Shown: positions 16,647 through 27,600 of the stretch, piece after piece
How the letters are laid out: every line of letters starts with the position of its first letter
How positions within the stretch are numbered: the stretch's first letter is position 1
Assembly (NCBI GenBank): GCA_934180065.1
Contig: CAKPRA010000007.1
Location: 3,784 to 67,783 of the forward strand
From: an uncultured Clostridia bacterium
GTDB lineage: Bacteria; Bacillota; Clostridia; TANB77; CAG-508
Direction of reading: 5' to 3'
Length of the DNA: 64,000 bases
The notes under the pieces: model-generated
Databases searched by the model: none
What the model was told of the DNA's origin: nothing
Seen by the model: only the letters and a program-made list of their open reading frames with translations
Position numbers and translations under genes: made by a program

Positions 16647-16675
16647 TTGACAGAAGTCATCAAATGATATAAAAT
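16647..16675 (+). promoter_or_regulatory. Promoter of tRNA-Arg
   Basis: TTGACA, 17 bp, TAAAAT, ending 11 bp before the tRNA. Confidence 0.8.
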
Positions 16676-16686
16676 TTCAATGTAAT

Positions 16687-16763
<77 letters not shown>

Positions 16764-16767
16764 TAAG

Positions 16768-16796
16768 AAAGAATGGCATAGCCATTCTTTTTTTTC
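16768..16796 (+). terminator. tRNA-Arg terminator
   Basis: AAGAATGGC-ATA-GCCATTCTT followed by T8. Confidence 0.93.
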
Positions 16797-16817
16797 TATA
16801 ATTTGTTAATAATATAC

Positions 16818-16870
16818 TTTACATAAATTAACATTAGTGCTATAATATTATCAAGGTGCTGAAAGCACTT
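16818..16870 (+). promoter_or_regulatory. Promoter and conserved leader of the first dockerin gene
   Basis: TTTACA (16818), 17 bp, TATAAT (16841), then ATCAAGGTGC and a small hairpin (GTGCT-GAA-AGCAC). The same arrangement occurs at 33490 before the second dockerin gene, with the same box sequences, spacing and downstream ATCAAGGTGC. Confidence 0.8.
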
Positions 16871-16907
16871 AATACGGAACCCAATCAATCAATAAGGAGG
16901 AATCATT

Positions 16908-18443
16908 ATGAAAAAGCAGCGGTCAAGAAACGTAGCTATAATAGCTACACTGGTAACACTGGCAACTCTGGCAATACTTGCAATGTCATCAATAACTGTA
17001 TTTGCAAGTACAAACGAAGACGTCATTAAGGGAGATCTTAATGCAGACCACAATGTTAATTGCTTTGATATGATATTGATGAAACGTGCCATTTCAGGAA
17101 CATATGAAACTGATTTGGAAAAAGCAGATATCAACAACGATGGCAAAGTTACTGTTGCTGATGCTGCTATAATGAAACGTTTCTTTATTGGAGCAATACC
17201 AAGCTTGGAGATTACAACGGGAACCACCACAACGACTACAACAACGGCAAATAATACTACAAAGTCGGACACATCAACCACAACTACAAACCAGACCACA
17301 ATAACTAAAGCCACAACCGAGAAAACTACTACAACGGAATATGAATGGATCCCTCCAAAGAGAGAAGATCTTGTTCATAATGGTGAAACTATGGATGAGG
17401 AAACATATCAGCTGTTAATTAATACTGCCAAAATGTTTGGAGTAAAGCGTTATGAATTCCAGTGGAGTTCACATCCGATTGAATATGGATATTTTGATCC
17501 TGGTCCATTATTCTGTATGACAGAAGGTTACGCCTACGGATATGGTGTACAGGTACTTTCATCTGATAAGATTTATGACTTTGCACCGGAGAAAAGCAAA
17601 CTTGAAAAATCTACATTTAAGTATGGATATGAATTTCTTTTGTATAGACCCATACTTGAAGATGATAATGACCCAAAAGTTCTTTCTTCATTTGAACTTA
17701 CAACAGATGCATTTAAAAGCAATGATGGTCTTTTAATTTCTGGAATGCGCAAAATAATTGAAAGTCCAAATTGCGAGCCGGGAGATGAAGGCTATGAGCG
17801 AGAATTGTTTACTGCAAATGCATACAATCCTGTAGATTTTATAGGTTGGTATTTAGTACCTGTTGATGAAAATGGAGAAAAAGTTGAGGAAATACCAGAA
17901 GAATTTGATACATCAATAAAGCCTGCAAAGAGTATCAAATATTGGTTTACAAATGAGCAGTTACGTAGTTCGGGTTTTATTATTCCACTTGCAATATTCT
18001 ATGATTACATAAATACAGCAAATTTATACAATATGTCCAACTTTAAATTAGTATATAACACTGATAAGGAAAACCCAATCCCATATTCATTTGAAAAAGG
18101 AAATACGGTAACAACAAATGGAATTATATTAGGTGCTCCACAAATTTTGCCATATTACGATTTACCAAAAGTAGTTGATTTATACAAATTCTGCTTGGAA
18201 TATGCACAGGGTAGTGAAAAAGCTGCAACACAGTTGGAAGAAATAATTTTAGAGGGCAAATTTACGCCATTCTATTATGTAACCTTAAAAGACAATGATA
18301 GAAACAATCAGATTCAGAATGTAGTTTATATACCGGATTTGTTTGTAGATACCCATAAGTGGTATGTCATGATACCACTTGATGAGGAAGGAAATGAGGA
18401 TTTAAGACCATATCCTCTTCGCACTGATATAGAGATTGATTGA
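16908..18443 (+). CDS. Secreted protein with N-terminal type I dockerin and Thr-rich linker
   Basis: This 511-residue protein has a signal peptide (about 1-34, ending VFA). Dockerin repeats at about 42-64 (GDLNADHNVNCFDMILMKRA) and 74-96 (ADINNDGKVTVADAAIMKRF) carry the Ca-binding D-x-N-x-D-x-x-x-x-x-x-D pattern. A Thr-rich linker follows (about 102-145). The C-terminal domain (about 146-511) is beta-rich and not recognised, with no obvious glycoside hydrolase motif. Dockerins dock onto cohesin scaffolds, so this is probably carried on a cellulosome-like surface complex (inference); no cohesin is evident in the window. Codon use is richer in C, CGT, CTG and GGC than the neighbours, which suggests a different origin. 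The start is set by AAGGAGG 7 bases upstream. Confidence 0.85.
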   Translation: MKKQRSRNVAIIATLVTLATLAILAMSSITVFASTNEDVIKGDLNADHNVNCFDMILMKRAISGTYETDLEKADINNDGKVTVADAAIMKRFFIGAIPSLEITTGTTTTTTTTANNTTKSDTSTTTTNQTTITKATTEKTTTTEYEWIPPKREDLVHNGETMDEETYQLLINTAKMFGVKRYEFQWSSHPIEYGYFDPGPLFCMTEGYAYGYGVQVLSSDKIYDFAPEKSKLEKSTFKYGYEFLLYRPILEDDNDPKVLSSFELTTDAFKSNDGLLISGMRKIIESPNCEPGDEGYERELFTANAYNPVDFIGWYLVPVDENGEKVEEIPEEFDTSIKPAKSIKYWFTNEQLRSSGFIIPLAIFYDYINTANLYNMSNFKLVYNTDKENPIPYSFEKGNTVTTNGIILGAPQILPYYDLPKVVDLYKFCLEYAQGSEKAATQLEEIILEGKFTPFYYVTLKDNDRNNQIQNVVYIPDLFVDTHKWYVMIPLDEEGNEDLRPYPLRTDIEID

Positions 18444-18451
18444 GAAAAAGG

Positions 18452-18481
18452 CTCATCCCCTATTATGGGGATGAGTTTTTT
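18452..18481 (+). terminator. Rho-independent terminator
   Basis: CTCATCCCC-tattat-GGGGATGAG plus T7. Confidence 0.95.
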
Positions 18482-18619
18482 TGGATATTAGTGAATATTG
18501 TATTTCCTTAAGCATATTTGTTTGTAATAAAAATTAGTCGAAAATATAATAAAATTGTAATATATTTCATATGACTGATTTCCCTATATAAAAATGGATA
18601 TTTATATATAAAAGCAAAA

Positions 18620-18647
18620 TTGTTAATTTTAATTTAATAAGTATAAT
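18620..18647 (+). promoter_or_regulatory. Putative promoter of the CnaB/RCC1 giant gene
   Basis: TTGTTA, 16 bp, TATAAT, about 44 bp ahead of the ATG at 18691. Confidence 0.5.
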
Positions 18648-18690
18648 AAAAAATAGCAAAATAAATAATAATTTTTTGGGGGTAAATCAC

Positions 18691-21600
18691 ATGAATATTA
18701 GTAAAGGAATCATTAAAAAAATATTTGCAATTGTATTGTTATTAGCAATAATAATTCAATATTTTCCAATAGCAGTTTTGGCTGATAATACTGAAAAGGA
18801 TGATTTTAGTGATAAAATCAATTTTTCTGTTAAATGGAAAAGTGGAAAAGAAATAGAAACGGGTAATGCAGGACTAGAATATATAATAGTATTCAATGGA
18901 GTTCAAACTGGTTTTCGTAATGTCAAAGTGTTTATGGAAACTAATAAAGTAGATAATATTATAGATAGTATATCTTGTGTAAAGTCTACAACAGGTACAG
19001 GATGGGCGCAAGTTAATTATGGTTCAAAGGAAACTGGTACGTCTATATCTGGAGATGCATTCGTAAAATTTGGAAATCCAACAGAGATAATGGATAGAAA
19101 TGTAAAAATTAAACTTACAGGAGAATATACAGATCCAGAAACAAATGATGTTATTAATTTTGACATTAATAAAGAGCTAAAGGCAGTTATAACACCAGCA
19201 ACAATAATGTCAGACTTTTCAGCATATTTAAATTGGCAAAAATATAATCGAAACGGAATGGTCCGTGATTTTACACCATACTTATTTAGTAATACCATAA
19301 CAATTAAAAATGGATGGTATGACAAATCAGTATCAGCAGTATATCCAATATATATAAGTGCTCTTACATATACACAGAAATTTGATTTAAAAATTACAAT
19401 TAATCGTTATAAAAATGAAGATAATTCAAAAATTTCTCAAATATCTGATGGATATACTATAAACTGGGATGGTTTAGATGATGTTTTAGGAGAGCCAACA
19501 AAAATCGATAATAGTGATGGTTCAATAAGTTATGTATTTAGTAAAGGACAAGACTCAGACGTATTTGATAAAGCAAATACATTTACTGTTGAATCTAAAT
19601 TAATAGACGAAAAAGAGAATCGTAGTGGATTTAATGTAGTTATTAAATATAATACACCTAGAACTAATCCTATAGAAGAAAGTACTCCTGAAAGTAATTT
19701 TAATTGTTCATTTTCAGCTGAAATGGAAGCAATAGGTTTTAATGTAAAAAAAGAATATGGAAAAGAAGAAGTTGTTACTAAAAAAACTGAGAAAAAATCA
19801 TTATATAATACTAAAAGCAAAAGCTTAAATGGATATACTTCAGGACAACATTCATGGAAGAAATGGGAATATACATCTTTAAAAGCTGAAGGTGAATCAG
19901 AGATTACTGATACAGTAGTAGAAAATTTAAAAAAGAATAGAACTATAAAATTATATACTCAGTTAAGTAAGATTTCTGAAGGAGTTGGAGAGAATGATTA
20001 TCAAGAAGGTTTTATAAAAATTAAAGCTCCAACATTATATTATCAAAGTGATAATGGCGAAATGAAATCAATAACTTTATCAGGAACTCAAATGAGAGCA
20101 GATAAAATAACTGCTACTTCATTTGGAACTAATTATTATGTAAATGGTGATAAAAAGGTAGAATTTAGTGGAACATATACTCCTGATGAAGGGGAAAATG
20201 AAAATGTGTTTTCTATACAAATGAATGATTATTTAAATCGTAGTTTTTATTCATATGGAATTGAATATACTTTAGATATAGATAAAGTTGGATTAACAGA
20301 TACTGAAATTGATAATATTTCTGGAATTGAATTTGATATGGATACAAGTGGAGAATGGCTTTATGGTGGAAAGTCAGAGTACCTAGAAAGAAAAATTGCT
20401 AAAAAAGAGAATAAACTTTCTTATATGTCTTTTTATACACAACTTAAAAGTAGTGCAGATGATTTAAATATTAGTATACCTACAACTGAAACTATAAATA
20501 TGTTTAAACCAGAAACGGTGGGAGATACAGATAGTACACATAATTTTGTGGTAAATGAAAACCCTGTTTTTTATATAGAGCTACCTTCAATGTTTGAATA
20601 TGAAAATTTTAAAATTAGAAGTTCAAAAAAAGAAACAATAAGTATAGATGAAGAAAATGTAGAAATCATAAAAAAAGATGGTGTGAAATATTTAGTAATA
20701 CCATGTAAAGGAACTTATAATAGTGATATTGATAATAAGATATTTATAACAATTAAATTCAATAGGAAACTAATTAATCCATCTAATGGTGATTATTCAA
20801 TAAGTGCATATATGCTAACAGATAATGAAAATTATTATCAAAAAGGAGTTCCTAATGTATATGAATTTAGTAAAACAGAAAATGCACCTAGTAAAATTTT
20901 TAAAAATGAAATAAAATTCTCAATATTAGGTTATAGTGAATTAAAAGCAAATACTAAAATTGAAGTAAACAATAAAACATATATACCAAATATGGATAAT
21001 AGCTCTGGGCAAAAAAATAATCCGGTTATTAGTGATTTTTCTAAGGATAGTATTATAGTTAAATCAGAAATTTCAGCAGTTGGTGATGATTTAACTAATG
21101 TTGAAATATTAAGTAGGTTACCATTTTCAAATAATACATTTATAGAAAATAAAGATACTCAATTAATAGAAACAGATTATAATAAAAACGGAGAATTAAG
21201 TGATTTTATAGATAAACATAATGGAAAACTAAAAGGAATAACAAAAAATACAGCTATACCACAATTGACATTATCAAATGTTAAAATATTAGGAGTATAT
21301 GGAAAAAATCTAGAAGATCAAAATAAAGAGTATGTTATTGATAAAAAGAATTATCAAATTTATTATACAACAGAAGAAAAGGCAGATTTTGATTCAACAA
21401 GTTTTGTTAAATATGAAGAAGGTGTTTCAGATTTATCAAAGGCTAAAAATATAAAAATTGTTTTTAAAAATGAAAACAATGTAAATTATAATATAAAATC
21501 AAATCATTCAGTTTATTTAAAATATGAAATTACGATGCCAGACGAACAAGGAATGGCTGGTTCCGTATGCTCTGTAAGATATGATAGAGCTAAAACATCA

Positions 21601-24600
21601 AATACTGAAACTTTACATTCAAAAGCTGGGTATATTATAAATGGAGAAACAACAGGTACAATAAAAGTACAAAAGAAATTTGAAAATTATAAAGTAGGTG
21701 TAGCTCCTACGGGATTAAGCTTGGAAGGAATAGAATTTAAATTACAATATTATGATGAGTCAACTTCAGAAAAAAAATTCCTTCAAGATGTAAATGGAAA
21801 TGACATTGTTGCAAAAACAAACTCAAGTGGTATTGCAATATTTGAAAATATACCACAAAATGAATATTATTTATATGAAACTACAGAATTTGATAATTAT
21901 AGTGGAATTGGAAAAATGAACCTTATCACAGTAAATCCAGCAGAAACTATAGAATATACGGCAACAAATATATTAAAAAAGGGTTCAATAACTGTAACAA
22001 AAAATTGGGAAAATTCAAAAGAACAACCAGGAAGCGCAAGTTTCCAATTAATAAGGGTTAATGGTGCAGGCGAAACTTATACTTTTATTCCAAAAACTGT
22101 AACAACAAATGAAAATGGAGAAGCTGTATTTTATGATATACCATATGGTAATTATATAGTAAAAGAGGTTAGTTGTGCTGATGGATGGACACCAAGTGGT
22201 GGTGAAAGTAAAACAGTTTCTTTGAATTCTAGTACAGCAACAGTTAATTTCGTTAATGTAAGATCACGAGCAGTATTACAGATTGTTAAAACAGTTCCAA
22301 CTGGAGAAACTGTTGATGGGCTAACATTCCATATAGTTGGACGTGGAAAGGTATCATATACTGACAAAAATGGAAATATAGTAACTTCAGATAGTGAATA
22401 CACAATCAAAATTGGAGAGAATTATCCTAATAATGTACGTGTTACTAAATCTGAAGATGGCTCTACAGCAACTATAACAATTGCTGGTGTATATTTAGGA
22501 TATTATTCAATTGAGGAAATTGATATTCCTACAATTGAAGGAACTAATATAAAGAAGTATTCACCTGTAAGTGCAAATGTATTATTAGAAAAAAATGATT
22601 TGGCAAATCCAGTAATTGTTAATTTATCAAATAGATATAAAATGGGATACTTAAAAATAAACAAAACAGCTAAACTAAAAGAGGGCGGTAAATATACGGA
22701 TATAGGTGATTTGACAGGTTTCCAAGTTCGTATAACTGGTAAATCATATTATGGACATGATGTAGATGATTTAATAACATTAGATGAAAATGGATATGGA
22801 ATCGGAAAATATGAAATTGGTGAATATACAATAACAGAGGTTCCAAAGGAAGGATATACTGCATATTATGGTTTAGATAATACGGCAAGTACAACACCAC
22901 CTAAGGTTACAATAGAGCAAAATAAAACTATAACTCAAAATCTTTATAATGAACATACAGGTGTTGGTTATGTAAGAGTAGAAAAAAGCTTAGAAGGTGT
23001 GACAGATCCACAAATTGTAATAAAAGCCGGAATTAAGTTTAAAATTTCCGGACAAAATGTTGCTGGTGGAAGAGTAAATGAAACTATATTAATTGATAAA
23101 ATAGATGAACAAAACAAAGTAGCTTATGGAATTTCAGGTCCAATTTCTTCAGGTGGAGAATATGAAATTAGTGAGGAAGAAAGTACTATTCCAGAGTTTT
23201 ATGAAGGAATAGATACTGAAAAAATAGAAATAAGTACTTCTAATACAGTGGAAAGTCCTTTAATTAAAAAAATGGTTAATACTAGAACTAAAGGAAACTT
23301 GGAAATTGTTACAACAACAGATCCAGAAGGTGGAAATTTAAAAGGAATTTCATATAAAGTTACAGAGGTTGAACTAGGCGAAAATGGTACATATAAAGTT
23401 ATAGGAACTACTGTTAATGTAGAAGGAAGTAATAATGATATTGATGCAAGTTTTGCAAAATTAGAAAATATAAATGCAGGATATTATTTAGTTGAGCAAG
23501 ATAAAATTCCAAGTGGATGGATTAAAGATGTAAAACAAATAGTTGAAGTACCAAGTTATAATACAGGATATGCAAATTTTGAAATAACAGAAAGAAAGAA
23601 ATTAAATGCTAATAAAGTAACTATTAACAAAGTTTTATTAAATGAAAATGGAGAGCAAGCATCTGAAGAAGATATTAAAAAGGCTAATCTTGATAAAGAT
23701 GAAATATTTGAAGTTAAACTAACAAATACAAAAACACAAGAAATTTATTATGTATTTACTTCAGTGAATAATCCAGGAGTAATTCAAGGTTTAGATGCTG
23801 GAACATATTCTATAGAAGAAGTATTTAAACCAAAGTATTTACCAGAGGGATATTATAAGAACATAGAAGTAAAAGGACAAATTCCAGAGCAAGGTACTCA
23901 AAATGTTGAAGAAAAAATTGAACAAAATGAAGGAAAATACTTATTTACTATAACAGAAAATGGAAATATAACTGAAGATGTTAATTTAATTATAAAAAAT
24001 AAAATTGATACTGCATATGGATTTGGTGGACAAACAAACAGAAGTAACTTAAGTAAAATAGATACTGTAGAAGAGCCTTCTAATTATGTAACAAAAGCTG
24101 TTATATGGGTTGTTGATGAAAATGGAGATGCTATTTCAGGAGTTAAATTTAATTTATTAACTGCACAAGGAAATATTGTTTCTTTAAATGGAAAAACAGA
24201 ATTTGAAATTGCAAACAAAAAATTAATAATAAAAGGACTACCTGTAGGAACATATACATTAAAGTGTATAAGTGTGCCAGATGGATATGTAAAACCAGAT
24301 AATGAGCAAATAGTAGTTTATAGTGATGCAACTCAAGTAGCAAGAGTTGAAGTACAAAAAAATATACCACGTGGAAGCTTGAGTTTATCAACAACATACA
24401 AAGATTTAGAAGGAAACTCAAAATTTGTATCACGCTCTAAATACAAAGTTGTAGATACTAAAACAGGTGAACTTGTAAAATTTGTAAGAACCGCAACAGG
24501 TGATTATAAGAAATCTAATCTAGAAGCTGCTTCACCAGTAATTGTATTAAAATCTGGAGTTGTAAATGTTGATGGAATAGAAACTGGAGATTATGAAGTT

Positions 24601-27600
24601 GGTATAGTAGATGTTACAAAAGGATATGGAATACAAAAAACAGAAGTTGAAAAAGTGAATGTAGAAGAAAATGTTGATAAAAAAGTAAATGTTGAAGTAG
24701 CAAATATGAAAATTAGCAAAGTAGATGCTGGATTGTATTCAACAATGTATTTAAATAATAGTGGTGAATTATATATAAAAGGAAATTCATGGAATGGGCA
24801 ATTTGGAAATGGAGAAGAAGAAAATTATTCATCTCAATTTGTAAAAATAGAGTTTCCAATTTCAAATGTAAAAATCAAAAAATTTGTACTTGATGAAACG
24901 GCTGTTTTAGCTATAGATTCTGAAGGAAGAATATGGACATGGGGAAAAGGAAATGAAGGAAGATTAATTGGTGGTGAAAACAGTTATATACCAACATGTG
25001 TTACAGAAAATGGAACATTACGTGAAGAATATTATGAAAATGAAACAAGATTTGTAGATATTGAATCATCATATAATAGAACTATTCTCTTAGATGACAA
25101 AGGAAGAGCATGGATTGTTGGATATGATATTGGAAGTATAAAATTAGTTACAGATTTTACGGATAAAAATATAACAATAAGCAAACTAGCAAAAATAAGA
25201 GCTGATGGTAAGAATAGTAATATAGGTGTAATAGATACTTTAGGAAGAGTTTGGATTTGGAGCTTTGATACGGCTGTAAGTGGTTTATCTAACCTAAAAA
25301 CTTCAAAAAATATACCAATATGTATTTCTGAAATATCAGAAGAAAATCCAAATGCACCTCTTAGCGATGTAGTAGTAAAAGATTTATTAATAACTACGGA
25401 TTTTGCTATGGCAGTTGATTCTAAAGGCGAATTATGGATGTGGGGAAAATCTGATATTATACTAGATAAATTAACTGATGGATTAAAACCATACCCAACA
25501 AAAGTTGATTCATCATATTTTGGAAATGCAAAGATAAAAGAAATTACTGGTGAGGAAGACATAGCTATAGTAATTGACGAAAATGGAAAAGTTTGGACTT
25601 GGGGAGATAATGAATCTGGAAAATTAGGTAATGGAACAACTGCAGAAAGTAAAATTCCAGTATGTATATCAGATGATAAAAATGAAAAATTATATGGAAT
25701 AGAAATGAAAGATATAGAAGTTTCAAGACTTGGACATGTTGTAGGATTAGATACAAATGATAGAATATGGGCTTGGGGAGGAAATTCTACTTATGGAGAA
25801 GCTGGTGAAACAAGTACTGACATAATAACTATTCCTCAAACTATAGACACATTTTATAATGAACATTTTGAATATAATCTTAAATTTAAAAAAGTTGAAG
25901 CTTCATATAGTAATAAATTTGCCATAGATGAAGAAGGCAAAGTTTGGGTTTGGGGTGTAAATAATGGTAATTCTCTTGGAATAAATAATTTATCAAAAGA
26001 AATAAAAAAGCCAACAGTATTAGATATACCAGGAAATCCAAAAATAAAGGAAATTTCAGCAGGACATAACAGTACAATAATGGTAAGTGAAGATGGAAGA
26101 GTATATGTTGCAGGTAATATATGTTTAGGCAATGGAACTGAACAAATCTATGGTTCGGTAATTACTGAAATAACAAATAACTTTAATTTGCCAGCAAATG
26201 TGTATATATCAGATGTAGAAGATACTGATCGAGATGTATTTATTGCTATAGATTCAGAAGGAAAAGTATATACTTGGGGAAAAGATAACTCTTTATTAGG
26301 AAGATCTGCATTATCAGACCCATTGACAATAGAATGTATTTCAGATGATGCAAATGAACCATTATATGGTGTTAAAATTAAAAAAATATCAAATTATGAT
26401 GATGATTATATTTTAGCAATATCTGAAGATGGAGGTTTGTATATTTGGAGTGAAAATGGAAAACCAACATTACAAAAATGTGATGTAAAATTTGTTGATG
26501 TAACAGGTTCAAATTTATTAGATGAAAGTGGAAAAGTTTGGGAATATTATAATGGAGTATTAGACTGTAAGAGCAATAAGCCAGATAATATTTTGTATAA
26601 AAAATATCAAACTAATCCAGATTATAGAATAACAAATCTGTATAAGCATTGGTTTAATGGAAGTTATGCTATAGTTAGAGATACAAATGGAGATTGGTGG
26701 AATGGTTCAGGAGGATATTTTGAATCATATGACGTAAAAGTTAAAAATATAATAAGCTTATCTTGCGAAATTTTTATTGATAATTATGGACAACTTTGGG
26801 AAATGGATAAGGATGATAATAGTTTAAGATGTTTATCAGATGGTATAACAAATGATTTATATAATGTTAAAATAAATAGAATAATAGCAAATACTCTAGT
26901 AGCAGATGAACAAGGAAATTTATGGGACTTTTCTAATGAAGGAAGTCAACCTGAGAAAAAAGGAATTTCACCTATTGATTATATGGAAAAAACATTAGGT
27001 CTTAAAATTATAGAAAAAAGTGAAAAACTTAATCGTTCAATTGCTTTAGATGATAAAGGAAAAATTTGGTGGGGAAATACTGAAAAAGTTGAATGTTTAA
27101 GTGATATTGAAAACACAGATTTAGCAAATAAATATAAAGATAATAATTTTAAAATTGTAAAATTATATAGTACATGTGCAATAGATAATAGCGGAAAAGT
27201 TTGGCAATGGGATGATTCAGATAAAAGACCAGAGCCTATGTGTTTAAGTGAAATATCAGAAAATATATCAGACATTGAGTATTCTTTAGGAACTATTATA
27301 GCAAAAGACGTAAATGGAAATGTATGGTTATGGGGAAAAAATTACGGAGGAGTCATCGGAGATGGTTCAACAACAGATGTAACAACTCCATATAATGTAA
27401 ATAAAGAAGTATTAAATGGGAAAAAAGTAAAATCAATAATCATAGGCTATAGTGGATTAATAATTTGTGAAGATGGATCTATCTATGTTTCAGGTGATTC
27501 AAATTTGAATGGTCAAACTAAGTGGACATATATGGGAATATGTGAAGGTGCTACTAATGCATTTATAGGTGAATATAAAACTTACATAATTACAGGTAAA

